Source of the DNA: Clostridia bacterium
GTDB taxonomy: Bacteria; Bacillota; Clostridia; Christensenellales; UBA1242
NCBI GenBank assembly: GCA_017523305.1
Contig: JAFWWV010000015.1
Span: 1-47,371, forward strand
Direction of reading: 5' to 3'
DNA: 47,371 nucleotides
Below the pieces are notes generated by a model, which had not been told where the DNA came from, did no database searches, and was given only the letters and a program-made list of their open reading frames with translations. Numbering within the stretch: position 1 is the stretch's first letter; each line of letters begins with the position of its first letter. The position numbers and the translations under genes are program-made. Of the stretch, positions 6,441 to 15,777 are shown one piece after another.

Positions 6441-7169
6441 TTATGAAATATCTTCAATATTGATATCTGAAATATCGTCATCATCTTCTTTAGCGTTAGG
6501 ATCTTTAAGTAATTCTTCACCCACACCGTCATCTTCGTTTTGTGGCATATTTTCTGGTAATTTTTCAACCAAGTCTTTAATAGCCTTTTCAACGCTTCTG
6601 TTTCTAAATCTATCAAAGAAGATTCTTGTTCTACTTTCGTTAGTATCTTCTTCAATAAGTTCTTTCTTAGCCATTTCTACAGGGTTAAGGTTAAGGTCTT
6701 TATATAAATTTTCGCAAACATATTGGCTTAAAAACCAGAAGTAATTGCCAAGGTTTAAATCGTTAAATTTAATAATTTGACCCCATCTTTCACTAACCAA
6801 AATCATATCGATAGCTGGGTTCATAAAAGCTTTCATTTTTTGTGGAGCAAGTTTACTTGCATTTGCTGCAGCAATAATGTTCCACTCTAAAGACCTTTTA
6901 TAGTTAATAGGAAAGATATCGGCAAATCCCCTTTTATAAATATAACCCATATAGTCTTGTGAAGGAATATGGCCTGAACAAGCATAAGCACAAATTTGTT
7001 CTATTTTTTTAATAATAACTTTTTTGTACTTATCTTTGTTGTACCTTGTTTCGTTATCAACGTTAGGAACCCATGCTCTAATTCTTAAGAAAAGTTCTTT
7101 TTGGTCTTGATAAGAAATTTTATCAAATTCGTCCCTACTATAATATTTTGGATTTTCAAATAAATTCAT
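6441..7169 (-). CDS. Unknown 242-aa protein with acidic C-terminus
   Basis: Not recognised. The N-terminal two thirds look like a compact, mostly helical soluble domain (NPKYYSRDEFDKISYQDQ, RAWVPNVDNETRY, CACSGHIPSQDYMGYIYK-like segments). Tryptophans and aromatic residues are frequent, and no signal peptide or membrane helix is visible. From about residue 205 the chain is strongly acidic (KEDDDDISDINIEDIS at the end), as in flexible tails or interaction segments. A good AGGAG site precedes the ATG. The gene starts 23 bases after the stop of the 1736-aa surface protein, so both are very likely one operon, and this cytosolic protein may serve the export, regulation or anchoring of its neighbour. 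That link is inference from position only. Confidence 0.8.
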   Translation of the reverse strand: MNLFENPKYYSRDEFDKISYQDQKELFLRIRAWVPNVDNETRYNKDKYKKVIIKKIEQICAYACSGHIPSQDYMGYIYKRGFADIFPINYKRSLEWNIIAAANASKLAPQKMKAFMNPAIDMILVSERWGQIIKFNDLNLGNYFWFLSQYVCENLYKDLNLNPVEMAKKELIEEDTNESRTRIFFDRFRNRSVEKAIKDLVEKLPENMPQNEDDGVGEELLKDPNAKEDDDDISDINIEDIS

Positions 7170-7192
7170 ATTAATTTATCTCTCCTTTTTTT

Positions 7193-10100
7193 CTATTCAA
7201 AGGTAATAGTATAAGTTAAGTCAAAAGTTAAGTTATAGCCATAACTTGTTACATAAACAAATGTAATAGTTGATTCTTTTTCTTCACCAGCGTTACCTGC
7301 ATCACTCTTAACTTTTAATGTGTAAGTATTTGCTTCAGTTCCTTCTCTTTCAAACATAGCAGAATCTACAACAAAGTTATTTTTATTGTAGTTAGTTGTT
7401 TCGCTATCAAAGTTAAAGTCTAACATATTTAATGTTTGTTCTGTACCATTGATAGTTAAAACATAGTTGTTTGAATCAATTAAGTTAATAGTATCAACTG
7501 ATTTTATTTGTGCATTCTTTAAAGTTAATGTTACGTTTGCTACAACTTTTACTTTTTTAGTTATTACAAAAGTTGTATCGTCTGTGAAAACAAAAGTAAA
7601 TGTAATGTTAACATCTTTATCTTCTGCAATATCTTTTGAGTAAATAGAAACATTTTTACCTGAGATGGTTGCTACCATATGCTCATCAGCAGTTAAAGCA
7701 TATGCAGCATCATCTTCAATAGAAACATTAATTTGTTTAATTTTTTCGTTTGCTTCAGCTAATTTACCAGAGAAAGAAATTTTTCCGTTAGTAGTTGAAA
7801 TAGCGTTTACTTCACCAGCATTTAAGTAGTAATAGTTGCTATCACCATCGCCAGTAGAAATATGTAATAAACCAACAGTTAATTCGTTTTCAGAAAGTGT
7901 TGAACTAATTGTAATATTTAAAACAAATTGTAAAGCATAACCTTTATCTGTAACAAACTTAAATGCAATAGAAGTTGTTTGTACTGTATAATTTGGATTT
8001 TTAACTTTAAGTGAGAAATCATTATAACTTTGAATGCTACTTACATCTTCAAAATAGATTGAACTATAAGTAAAGGTATTTTTGTTATAACTTGCACTTA
8101 AGTTATCATACTCAAAAGTAGATAAATCTAATTCTGCTGGTTGAGCATTTTTAGTAAATGTATATTTTGATGTATCTGTTAAGTTAATTGTTTCGTCAAC
8201 TGAATAGTGAGTTTTAATTAAATTTAAGGTTAAGTTACTTTTTACTTTAATAACTTTTTCATAAATAAATTTACCACCATCATTGAACTCAAATACAAAT
8301 GTTAATTTAACATCTTTATCATAGTTTAAGTCATCTGACCAAATAGTTAAGTTTCCGTTTGAATTGGTCATATTCATATGTAAGTTAACATCAAGTGTTT
8401 CATTAGCATTTACATTTGCATATGTTACAGAAACTTTTGAAATTTTTGCTTTATTTTCTAACAACTTACCTGCATAAACAATGCTACCACCATTTAATGT
8501 AACAGCGTTATCTTCACCAGCAGTAATAAAGTGATATGTTGAATCTTCTGGACCTACTGCATTGTGTAGAGAACCAATAACTAAATCGTTTTCATTTAAT
8601 GTAGGTAAAACAGTAATTGTATATTCGCTATAAATAAAGTCTGTTGGAACATTTTTCTTAGCAACAGTTAAACCAATAACTGCAGTATATCCAACTGGAA
8701 CAGTTTTAAATGTTAAAGTATTATCGCCATTAATTGTAATTGGAGAAACAATACCGTAACTTGAAGATAATGTATGACTTACAACACTAAGAGAAATGTT
8801 AACAAGTTCTGAAATAGGTGTATCATCATCTTCGTTTTTATATTCAACGGTTACAAAATTATTGCTTGTTGTTGGAGCTTCAAAGTTTTTGTTTACTTCA
8901 ACTTCATATGCACCTGTTACGGTTTGAACATATGTTGTTGCAAAAACATCTTCTTCGCCTACTCTGCCAACTTTAATTCTTATTCTGTTTGTGCTTGAAC
9001 CTACAAAGAACATTATTGTAGTATCTTTATCATCAATAAAGTCTTTATTTACAACAAGATTTAAGTAATCATCACTAACTACAACATCTTGTCTATCTGC
9101 TTCAGGTAAAGCATTGTTTTGACTAACAGTTAAAAGATTTGTTTTAAATAATTTTGAGTAATCTGTAACAGCAATAGTGTTACCATTTCCGTCGCTAGAA
9201 CCTGCTTTAACAACAAATTTAAATATACCATTTGTATTATCAATTAATTTTACTTGGTTATCTTTAAAGCCTTGAACATCTTGACCAACAGCTTCGATAT
9301 TAATATCTAAACCATAAACTCTAAAGTAAATATAATCTACAAGGTTTTCGTTTTGTGTTAAAACAAAAGTTTGAGCAGAAGGTTCCCATTTATAATGACT
9401 GTTAAAGTTCCATGTTCCTTCAGAACGAACTTGCAATCTTAATAAAATACCTTGGTTTTTACCTTCTTCATTTAAGTAAACTGGGAAGTTGTAAAGTGTT
9501 AAACCACCCTTACCAATTTTTGCAGTTTCATCAAACTTAAATTCAAAGTTATATAAGTTAGATAAAGCAATTTGACTATCATCAACAACAGTTAAATAGT
9601 AAGCCATTGATTCGATAGTACCTGATGAATCGGTATCTTTATACTTGAAGTAATATTTTAAATTATCTTCAAAACTAATACCTGTCCAAGTTACACCATT
9701 TGCACCTAAAGCAGCTTTTAATTCTAAAGCTTTTGCTTCAGTAGAACCATCGTTTGCGCCACCTGGTGAAGCATATTCAATAACAGCTGAAGTAATTGTG
9801 TTATCAGTAATATCAAAACTTAAATAATTTGTATTTAAAGATTCATCATCTTCTGAGATATTAAATTTTGCATAAACATAAGTACCGTTAACATTAATAC
9901 TTACAACAACTTTAAATGTATTTTGAACAGCAACATTATTAATTTTTATTGTATTAATTGGGTTGATTGTATAATAAATAATATAACCAACAATTTTACC
10001 AGAAACTTCAACAGGAATCCAATTGTTACCAAGAGTTATAGCTGAAGAGTTAATGTTTCTAATACCGTTATAAGCACTTACATCAATGCCATAATCTTGT

Positions 10101-12403
10101 TCAAAAGAAATGTTAACTTGTTTGTAAGAAACATAGTTATTTAATGAATCCATTTCTTGGCTGGTTAAGAAGATATAGTATGTGTTATCGTCATCTTCGT
10201 TATAAATAATATCTGTTCCAAAGAAGTCGTTATAATCTTCAGCGCTAGTATATTTATAAGCTGACAATGTTGAAAGTTCTTCATAAACTTCAACTTTAGC
10301 ATCACAACTCTTACCTAACCAATAAGTTTTTTGTGTAGCTGCATCATGATAAACAAGTTGAGCTGTTAAGTAGAAACTACCAATACCTTGAACTTTATAT
10401 AAATCATCTAATTGGTTTTGGTCATTAATTCTTAAATATCTAATATTTGTTTTTTCATCTAAGTAATGAACATAATCAACATAATATCTTACACTATTAA
10501 TTGATAAGTAAGGAACTGTATTATAAGTATCCACACTAATACTTTCGTAGAACTTAACCATTGTTTCAGTTACAACAAAAGTGTCGCCTGTTGTTATATA
10601 GAAAACATCTTGAGTAGGAATAGTTGAAGTAACATCTACAAAAATTTCAGCCATAATATTTGCATTAGCATCAAATATTACTGGGCTAGCTGGTTTTGGC
10701 ATACCACCTTCATATTCAATTGTGTAAACTTTTGAACTTTGTGTAAATACAGCTTTATTTAATGTTCCCCAAGCTGAAGAAAGTGAGAATAAACTAATTG
10801 CAGAACTTTCAGCAAGAGAGAAGTTAAATACAGCTTTATAATTACCTTTTTCAAGTGGAAGTGTAGAAACTGTAGTACCACCTGAATAGTTCTTATCGTA
10901 AGAAATATAGTAAGCTAATTCAGTAAATGTTGGATTTTTACCAACAGGTAAAGAAGTATTTATATTAATGTTATCTGTTGATAAACTAATTTTTTCGCCA
11001 CTCTTTACATTAAATGATGTTGCTTCTGCTTCATCATACTCTACTGAAATATTATCTACTTCATAAATTTTTGGAATAATATTAAAGTTTCTTGTATAGG
11101 TATGTTGCTCATCAACATATTTAATTGTAACTAAAAATGCTTTACTGCTATTTTCGTAATCGTAGTAAGCAAAAAAGTTATTAATGTTAAGTACCCAGTA
11201 CCATTCTTCTTTTTCAGTAGAAACACCTTCAAACTTAGCACTTAAACCATTTGCTGTTGCAAGTGTTTCGTCGTTGCTTTTTGAAAGAGTTCTGTATGTA
11301 GGATTATCAATTGAAATATAAACATTATCAAGTAAGTAATATTTACTAATTTCAACGCCTTCTGAGTCACTTTCTAAAGTAACATTTAAGTTAATATCAT
11401 TTCCTGTTGCATTTGGGTTATTTAAATAAATTTTTGTATCTTCAAACAAATAAACATTTTTATTTGAAGTATTAATTGTCATATTTGTTATTTCATAACT
11501 ACCAATAGCAAAGTTAAGTTGTTTATTTAATGTATCTGCTTTATTTAATGTAATAGAAGTAATTTTTCCTTCTTCATTAAATACAGCATTTGCAGTTTGT
11601 TCTTTATAAGTTGAGTAGATATAAGCTCTTAAAGATAAATCTGTTTGAGTCATACCTGATTCAATATGTAAACTATCTTTAAAAACAACATCTTGGCCTT
11701 TTAATTCATAACCAATTTTAACAATGTTTGTATCTTGAGCAACATTGTTTAATTTAAACTTAGCAATTTCGGTACTTAATGGGTTGCCCATTGTATCAAC
11801 TAATTCTAAGAAAATTGTTTTATCAACAACTTCTGCTACAGTAGGAACACCATCTAAGTAATAAGGAACTAAAGAATTGCTTGGTGTAACTTTTAAAGCT
11901 GTATCAACATCATTACCAGCCTGACAAATTGAAACTACTTGTTTTGGCTTTATAGTAAGATTTTGCATTTTAATTTCTACATTATCAACAGGAACATCAA
12001 TTAAAATATTGCATTGTGCTTTAGCTGATAAGTTAGCGTCGGTTGATTCATATTGAGCATATAAAACTACATTACCACCAACATTTTCACCACTTGCTTT
12101 TTTCTTAGGAATAATGGTATAAGTTTTACCAATTACAACTTCTTCTGGAAAGTCAATTATTCTTTCTCCACCAAGTGAAGATGTAAGTCTTACAGTTTTT
12201 CTGGTAACGCCTTCAGTTGTGGTATTTACTTGAAAGTAAAACCTTTCTGCTGAAACTACTTCTGCTTTACTGAAATATAAATTGTCAGCATAAACAATTT
12301 TTTCTTCAAAACCACCAAAAAGATACATTCCGCCAATAGCAAGGCCGAATGCTCCAATTACGCATAAAAAACATATTGCAACAACTTTTAATACCCTTTT
12401 CAT
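7193..12403 (-). CDS. Giant membrane-anchored, probably extracellular repeat protein (1736 aa)
   Basis: Unknown protein. Residues 1-6 are basic and 7-30 form a hydrophobic helix. A possible VYA-D cleavage site at 39 lies far from that helix, so an uncleaved N-terminal anchor with the rest outside the cell seems more likely. The body is rich in Thr, Asn, Ser, Tyr and Val with very few cysteines and an alternating hydrophobic pattern, suggesting many beta-sandwich domains. The C-terminus has two tandem repeats of about 236 and 239 residues (1262-1497 and 1498-1736). Each opens with LxENxLxxGxLH, contains TAGE/NAGE, and later has SYNKNTF/NYNKNNF and TDKGYAL/TSYGYNL. No LPxTG, SLH or choline-binding signal is seen. 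A promoter lies about 110 bases upstream and AGGAG precedes the ATG. Adhesin or envelope roles are possible but unproven. Confidence 0.85.
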   Translation of the reverse strand: MKRVLKVVAICFLCVIGAFGLAIGGMYLFGGFEEKIVYADNLYFSKAEVVSAERFYFQVNTTTEGVTRKTVRLTSSLGGERIIDFPEEVVIGKTYTIIPKKKASGENVGGNVVLYAQYESTDANLSAKAQCNILIDVPVDNVEIKMQNLTIKPKQVVSICQAGNDVDTALKVTPSNSLVPYYLDGVPTVAEVVDKTIFLELVDTMGNPLSTEIAKFKLNNVAQDTNIVKIGYELKGQDVVFKDSLHIESGMTQTDLSLRAYIYSTYKEQTANAVFNEEGKITSITLNKADTLNKQLNFAIGSYEITNMTINTSNKNVYLFEDTKIYLNNPNATGNDINLNVTLESDSEGVEISKYYLLDNVYISIDNPTYRTLSKSNDETLATANGLSAKFEGVSTEKEEWYWVLNINNFFAYYDYENSSKAFLVTIKYVDEQHTYTRNFNIIPKIYEVDNISVEYDEAEATSFNVKSGEKISLSTDNININTSLPVGKNPTFTELAYYISYDKNYSGGTTVSTLPLEKGNYKAVFNFSLAESSAISLFSLSSAWGTLNKAVFTQSSKVYTIEYEGGMPKPASPVIFDANANIMAEIFVDVTSTIPTQDVFYITTGDTFVVTETMVKFYESISVDTYNTVPYLSINSVRYYVDYVHYLDEKTNIRYLRINDQNQLDDLYKVQGIGSFYLTAQLVYHDAATQKTYWLGKSCDAKVEVYEELSTLSAYKYTSAEDYNDFFGTDIIYNEDDDNTYYIFLTSQEMDSLNNYVSYKQVNISFEQDYGIDVSAYNGIRNINSSAITLGNNWIPVEVSGKIVGYIIYYTINPINTIKINNVAVQNTFKVVVSINVNGTYVYAKFNISEDDESLNTNYLSFDITDNTITSAVIEYASPGGANDGSTEAKALELKAALGANGVTWTGISFEDNLKYYFKYKDTDSSGTIESMAYYLTVVDDSQIALSNLYNFEFKFDETAKIGKGGLTLYNFPVYLNEEGKNQGILLRLQVRSEGTWNFNSHYKWEPSAQTFVLTQNENLVDYIYFRVYGLDINIEAVGQDVQGFKDNQVKLIDNTNGIFKFVVKAGSSDGNGNTIAVTDYSKLFKTNLLTVSQNNALPEADRQDVVVSDDYLNLVVNKDFIDDKDTTIMFFVGSSTNRIRIKVGRVGEEDVFATTYVQTVTGAYEVEVNKNFEAPTTSNNFVTVEYKNEDDDTPISELVNISLSVVSHTLSSSYGIVSPITINGDNTLTFKTVPVGYTAVIGLTVAKKNVPTDFIYSEYTITVLPTLNENDLVIGSLHNAVGPEDSTYHFITAGEDNAVTLNGGSIVYAGKLLENKAKISKVSVTYANVNANETLDVNLHMNMTNSNGNLTIWSDDLNYDKDVKLTFVFEFNDGGKFIYEKVIKVKSNLTLNLIKTHYSVDETINLTDTSKYTFTKNAQPAELDLSTFEYDNLSASYNKNTFTYSSIYFEDVSSIQSYNDFSLKVKNPNYTVQTTSIAFKFVTDKGYALQFVLNITISSTLSENELTVGLLHISTGDGDSNYYYLNAGEVNAISTTNGKISFSGKLAEANEKIKQINVSIEDDAAYALTADEHMVATISGKNVSIYSKDIAEDKDVNITFTFVFTDDTTFVITKKVKVVANVTLTLKNAQIKSVDTINLIDSNNYVLTINGTEQTLNMLDFNFDSETTNYNKNNFVVDSAMFEREGTEANTYTLKVKSDAGNAGEEKESTITFVYVTSYGYNLTFDLTYTITFE

Positions 12404-12513
12404 AAACTCTCCTATTTGTTAGTATGAGCATATGTACATATAAAAATAACTTAAAATATATAAGTAACAACTTTAGAGAAATAAAGCCATTTTAAATGCA
12501 TTTATACTCTTTA

Positions 12514-12543
12514 ATTATATCTTTTGCAACAAATAAAAGTCAA
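12514..12543 (-). promoter_or_regulatory. Sigma-A promoter of the 1736-aa protein gene
   Basis: Minus strand: -35 TTGACT (12543-12538), 18-base spacer, perfect -10 TATAAT (12519-12514). The implied 5' untranslated region is about 100 bases. Confidence 0.82.
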
Positions 12544-12754
12544 ACGTTTTTGCACTGTGCTTTTTTATACTATAAGTAAATTTATTAATAAAAAATTTAA
12601 AAATTTTTAATTGTTTTTTTAGTGTTTTTTATTTAAAATTTTAAAAAATAAAAAGTTAAAATTTTGCATAAAATTCTATTAAATATTTATTTAAAAAGAA
12701 CAAAAAAATTTATTAAAAAAAATAATAAAAAACAACAAATTTTACATTGTAAAT

Positions 12755-12791
12755 AAAAAAAAGAGATTGCTTTTTTTGCAATCTCTTTTTT
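12755..12791 (-). terminator. Strong terminator after the 80-aa gene
   Basis: GAGATTGC/GCAATCTC perfect stem (12763-12770 with 12778-12785) extended by A/T pairs, with U runs on both sides. It overlaps the region just after the stop at 12799. It reads as a terminator on either strand; the minus strand gene is the one it serves. Confidence 0.9.
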
Positions 12792-12798
12792 ATTTTAA

Positions 12799-13041
12799 TT
12801 AGTCATCATAAGAAGATAAAATTCCAATAATTTCGTTCATTTCATCAAAACTTAAGGTGTTTAATTTATTAAGAGCTTCTCTATATGAATCCTTAACTGG
12901 TTGTGAACATTTAGTATTTTTTTCAGCAACTTTAACCATAGATTCTGCAAGAGCAATAACCTCTTCTTTGTTTTTGTATTTTTTTAACATTAAAATTTCT
13001 TCTAAAATTTTAAAACTGTAATCAATGTTTCTTGGACTCAT
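12799..13041 (-). CDS. Unknown 80-aa helical protein
   Basis: Not recognised. A small soluble protein predicted mostly helical from heptad-like stretches (ILEEILMLKKYKNKEE, then ALAESMVKVAEKN and LNKLNTLSFDEMNEII). No signal peptide. An AAGAGG site precedes the ATG. It starts 35 bases after the stop of the 783-aa gene and is followed directly by a strong terminator, so the two genes form a closed two-gene unit. It may be a binding partner of the larger protein; this is inferred from position. Confidence 0.75.
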   Translation of the reverse strand: MSPRNIDYSFKILEEILMLKKYKNKEEVIALAESMVKVAEKNTKCSQPVKDSYREALNKLNTLSFDEMNEIIGILSSYDD

Positions 13042-13075
13042 ATTTTAAACCTCTTTTTATCTTAATTAAAATTTA

Positions 13076-15427
13076 CTATTGAGCAGCAGCTGGATCTGGA
13101 GCTGCAACTTGTACAGGAGTTAGATCTGTCATTTTACCAATAAGTTCTCTTGCTTGAGCATATTGAGTATTTCTTGCGATATCAAGTCTTGCAATTTCTG
13201 CAGGATCAGGATTTTCGCTAGCGTTAAGTTCTTTTCTTGCAAGATAAGTATTGTTTCTTTCAATAGCTAATTGTAAGTAATCAGCTTTTGTACCTTCTAA
13301 AGTATCAACTTCAGGTTGACCTTCAGTTTGAGCTTCTAAATGTTTTTCTCTTAATTCTTTAATATATCTTTCTGTACTACCAACGTTAAGTCTTACAATT
13401 TTTGTTGTAACGTGAAGAATATCTCTACATCTTAATTCACTATCAGCAGCAGCTTTTTCGTCAGCATTTGCAGTAGCGTCATTTAAAACTCTTTGACATT
13501 CAACAATTTTAGATAATTGAGTTTCAAGACTTAAAATATGTTGTTTTTCTTTTTCTGGATCAATTACAGGATCTTTTGGATCTGGATCAACTGGATCTGG
13601 ATCAACTGGATCTGGATCAACCGGAACAGGTGGAACTGGGTCTGGAGTAATTTCTTGAACAATTTCTCTTACAAATAATGGGCCACCATTTAAGCAATAA
13701 GCTTTTAAACTTTCTTTTGCTTGAGCATAGTATGCTTTGTATTGTACTAAATCTCTGTATAAAGCAGGTTTTGAAGCACCATATAAATTCTCTGCTTTAT
13801 ATGCAGGAGTACCTTTTGGAGCTTCTTGTTTTGTAATTTCTTGTTCTTTTGCTGTTGCGAAAGCATCAAAAAGAGCTGCTGTTAAACAAGTAGGTCCTAT
13901 TCTAAAGTTTTCAGCAGTAACACCCCTAAAGTTTGCTTTTGTATCAGCACCAGCTTTTGGATTGTTTGGATCTGGATTATTGATTCTTGAAGTAATTTCT
14001 TCAATTTGTTCTTCATCTAATTCTTCAGGTCTACAAGGAATTGTAACTGGATAAACATTGTTATCTGCAAACAAGAAAGCTTGATATGGAAGCATTCTAA
14101 CTTCACCTGGTTCTCTACTAACAACTTCCTTAGTTTCTGGATTAACTTTTACTATAGGAAATTCAATTTGTGGTTGTTGTAAAGGAAGTTCACCATAGTG
14201 AGCTTTAATAAATTCAGGATCTGTTGCTACTTGTAAAGCTGAATACAAGAAGGCTGCCCTACTTGTAGTTGCAGTACCACCAGCACTAATAACACCATTT
14301 GCAATATCATTTTTTAAAATAGCAGAAACTTCAGTAAGTGTTCTTTCGTCTTCAGGATCATAACCAAATGTTTTAGCTAATAAATCTAAATCGCTATATG
14401 CACCTTCTACTTTTTGGCTGTTAAGAACAAATGAAGCATTAACTGAGTCTGAAAGAATTCTACCATAATCAGCAACTCTAGTTTGTGTTGCTGTTAAAGT
14501 TTCTCCTGGTTTGAAAGCAAGAATTTCAGAGAGAACTCCTCTATCTTTTGGAGAAATATCTCTAACGTCAAAAGCACTAACTGTTTGACCATTTGGTAAT
14601 TGAATAGGTAAACCTAAACCACTTCTAAAGAAACCTTCTGTCATTAAAGCATAAGTATCTTTTGCTGCTTTTTCAACACGATCAAGACCTTTATTGGTTA
14701 ATGATTCGTCAAAATAACCCATGTTATATTTAACATCAGCAGTACCGTGTCCAAAATGATCTTCTGCTGTTGAACCGTTAATAGCTTTTGCTAAAGCTTG
14801 AGTATCAACACCAATTCTACCTAAAACAGCTGATAAATCAGCATCTAGGGTAACATCTGCACCACCTGGTTCACGGAAAGGAAATCTAACAAGAGCGTCT
14901 TGTGATTTTCTTAAAATTTCTCTATATGGAGCTGTTTCTTGATATCTTCTTTCAGTATATGCAGCTGCTGATAAAGCTTTCATATAGTCAATAGGAGCAA
15001 CTTCACCTTTTTCAAGCATTTTTCTCATTTTGCCTGTTGTTACATGAGAATGAAATCTTTCTTCAAGAGCTTTAATTCTGTGGTCATAACCAAGAACAGT
15101 TTTATTTTGTCCTGTAATAGTTCTGTACATTGTTTGAAAAGCTGTATCTTCGCCAACTGTATCGCCATATTCAGGATTTTTTCTTTGAAGATGTTCAAAT
15201 AAAGGCATTGCATCTCCGCCACTTAATAAAGTACGTGTAGCTTCGAGAAGCATCCTTCTTTCTAGTGGATCATATTTAGCAGTGTCGCTTGCACCCCTAG
15301 CATCAATAATACCTAAATCAATTAAATTTTGTTCAGTAATATTCCTTGGGTTAACACCAAGTTCTTCTGCAATAGCTTTAAAAGATTGTACAATAACTGT
15401 ATTTAATGTTTTTGTTTCTTTTGCCAT
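13076..15427 (-). CDS. Unknown 783-aa soluble protein with Asp-Pro repeat linker
   Basis: Not recognised. No signal peptide or membrane helix, so probably cytoplasmic. Three parts can be seen: a large Ala/Glu/Asp-rich domain (about 1-585), a linker of VDPDP repeats (about 592-622), and a C-terminal helical segment with heptad-like spacing (about 625-765) ending in a small Ala/Pro tail. The first residues (SFKAIAEELGVNPRNITEQNLIDLG) look like a helical bundle. Composition is richer in Ala, Arg, Asp and Gly than neighbouring proteins, which are Lys/Asn/Ile-rich. That could mean a transferred gene or a highly expressed protein. It has its own promoter and a good AGGAG site, and is followed by the 80-aa gene. 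Confidence 0.85.
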   Translation of the reverse strand: MAKETKTLNTVIVQSFKAIAEELGVNPRNITEQNLIDLGIIDARGASDTAKYDPLERRMLLEATRTLLSGGDAMPLFEHLQRKNPEYGDTVGEDTAFQTMYRTITGQNKTVLGYDHRIKALEERFHSHVTTGKMRKMLEKGEVAPIDYMKALSAAAYTERRYQETAPYREILRKSQDALVRFPFREPGGADVTLDADLSAVLGRIGVDTQALAKAINGSTAEDHFGHGTADVKYNMGYFDESLTNKGLDRVEKAAKDTYALMTEGFFRSGLGLPIQLPNGQTVSAFDVRDISPKDRGVLSEILAFKPGETLTATQTRVADYGRILSDSVNASFVLNSQKVEGAYSDLDLLAKTFGYDPEDERTLTEVSAILKNDIANGVISAGGTATTSRAAFLYSALQVATDPEFIKAHYGELPLQQPQIEFPIVKVNPETKEVVSREPGEVRMLPYQAFLFADNNVYPVTIPCRPEELDEEQIEEITSRINNPDPNNPKAGADTKANFRGVTAENFRIGPTCLTAALFDAFATAKEQEITKQEAPKGTPAYKAENLYGASKPALYRDLVQYKAYYAQAKESLKAYCLNGGPLFVREIVQEITPDPVPPVPVDPDPVDPDPVDPDPKDPVIDPEKEKQHILSLETQLSKIVECQRVLNDATANADEKAAADSELRCRDILHVTTKIVRLNVGSTERYIKELREKHLEAQTEGQPEVDTLEGTKADYLQLAIERNNTYLARKELNASENPDPAEIARLDIARNTQYAQARELIGKMTDLTPVQVAAPDPAAAQ
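13578..13622. repeat. Three tandem 15-bp repeats in the 783-aa gene
   Basis: The unit GGATCTGGATCAACT occurs three times in a row, the last copy with one change at its end. It encodes the VDPDP linker on the minus strand. Such repeats can expand or contract, so linker length may vary between strains. Confidence 0.85.
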
Positions 15428-15457
15428 ATTAAAAAGTCTCCTTTTTTAATTGTAAGT

Positions 15458-15486
15458 ATTTTACCATTTTTTTTTGATATATTCAA
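15458..15486 (-). promoter_or_regulatory. Sigma-A promoter of the 783-aa gene
   Basis: Minus strand: -35 TTGAAT (15486-15481), 17-base spacer, -10 TAAAAT (15463-15458). Leader of about 25 bases that includes the AGGAG site. Confidence 0.72.
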
Positions 15487-15686
15487 TACAAAATCGCTTT
15501 TTTTTGTGCCTTATGCATAAAATAATAAGCTTTTTGGGGTATTTTTTAATAAAAATTGGTAAATTTTTTTTAATTTAAACACAAAATTTTTGATTTTAAA
15601 ATTTGTTTTTATACTTAAAAAATCAATTTTTTGTGCATAATTTTATAAATATATGTTAAAAAAAACAAAAAAGTTAGGTTTTTAAA

Positions 15687-15725
15687 CAAAAAAAAGAAGG
15701 TTTCAGCTAAGACCTTCTTTTTTTT
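15687..15725 (-). terminator. Terminator of the ribosomal protein cluster
   Basis: AGAAGGT/ACCTTCT stem extended by A-T pairs, followed on the minus strand by a long U run. It lies about 55 bases past the rplQ stop. Also has a U run on the plus strand. Confidence 0.88.
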
Positions 15726-15777
15726 ATATATCAATAAATTTTAGTTTTATAAAGAATCATACCTTTATAAACAAGAA

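Larger units (their letters stand above)
12404..12798. other. Intergenic region upstream of the giant protein gene
   Basis: No gene seen in these 395 bases. It contains the promoter of the 1736-aa gene (12514-12543), an extremely AT-rich stretch (about 12570-12750), and the terminator of the 80-aa gene (12755-12791). Confidence 0.75.
15428..15777. other. Intergenic region between rplQ and the 783-aa gene
   Basis: No gene seen in these 350 bases. It carries the promoter for the 783-aa gene (15458-15486) near one end and the terminator of the ribosomal cluster (15687-15725) near the other, with AT-rich filler between. Confidence 0.75.

Noticed and set aside
6460..6744. Ser-rich plus-strand frame opposite the 242-aa gene
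   Set aside because: It mirrors the acidic tail on the other strand and has no start site.
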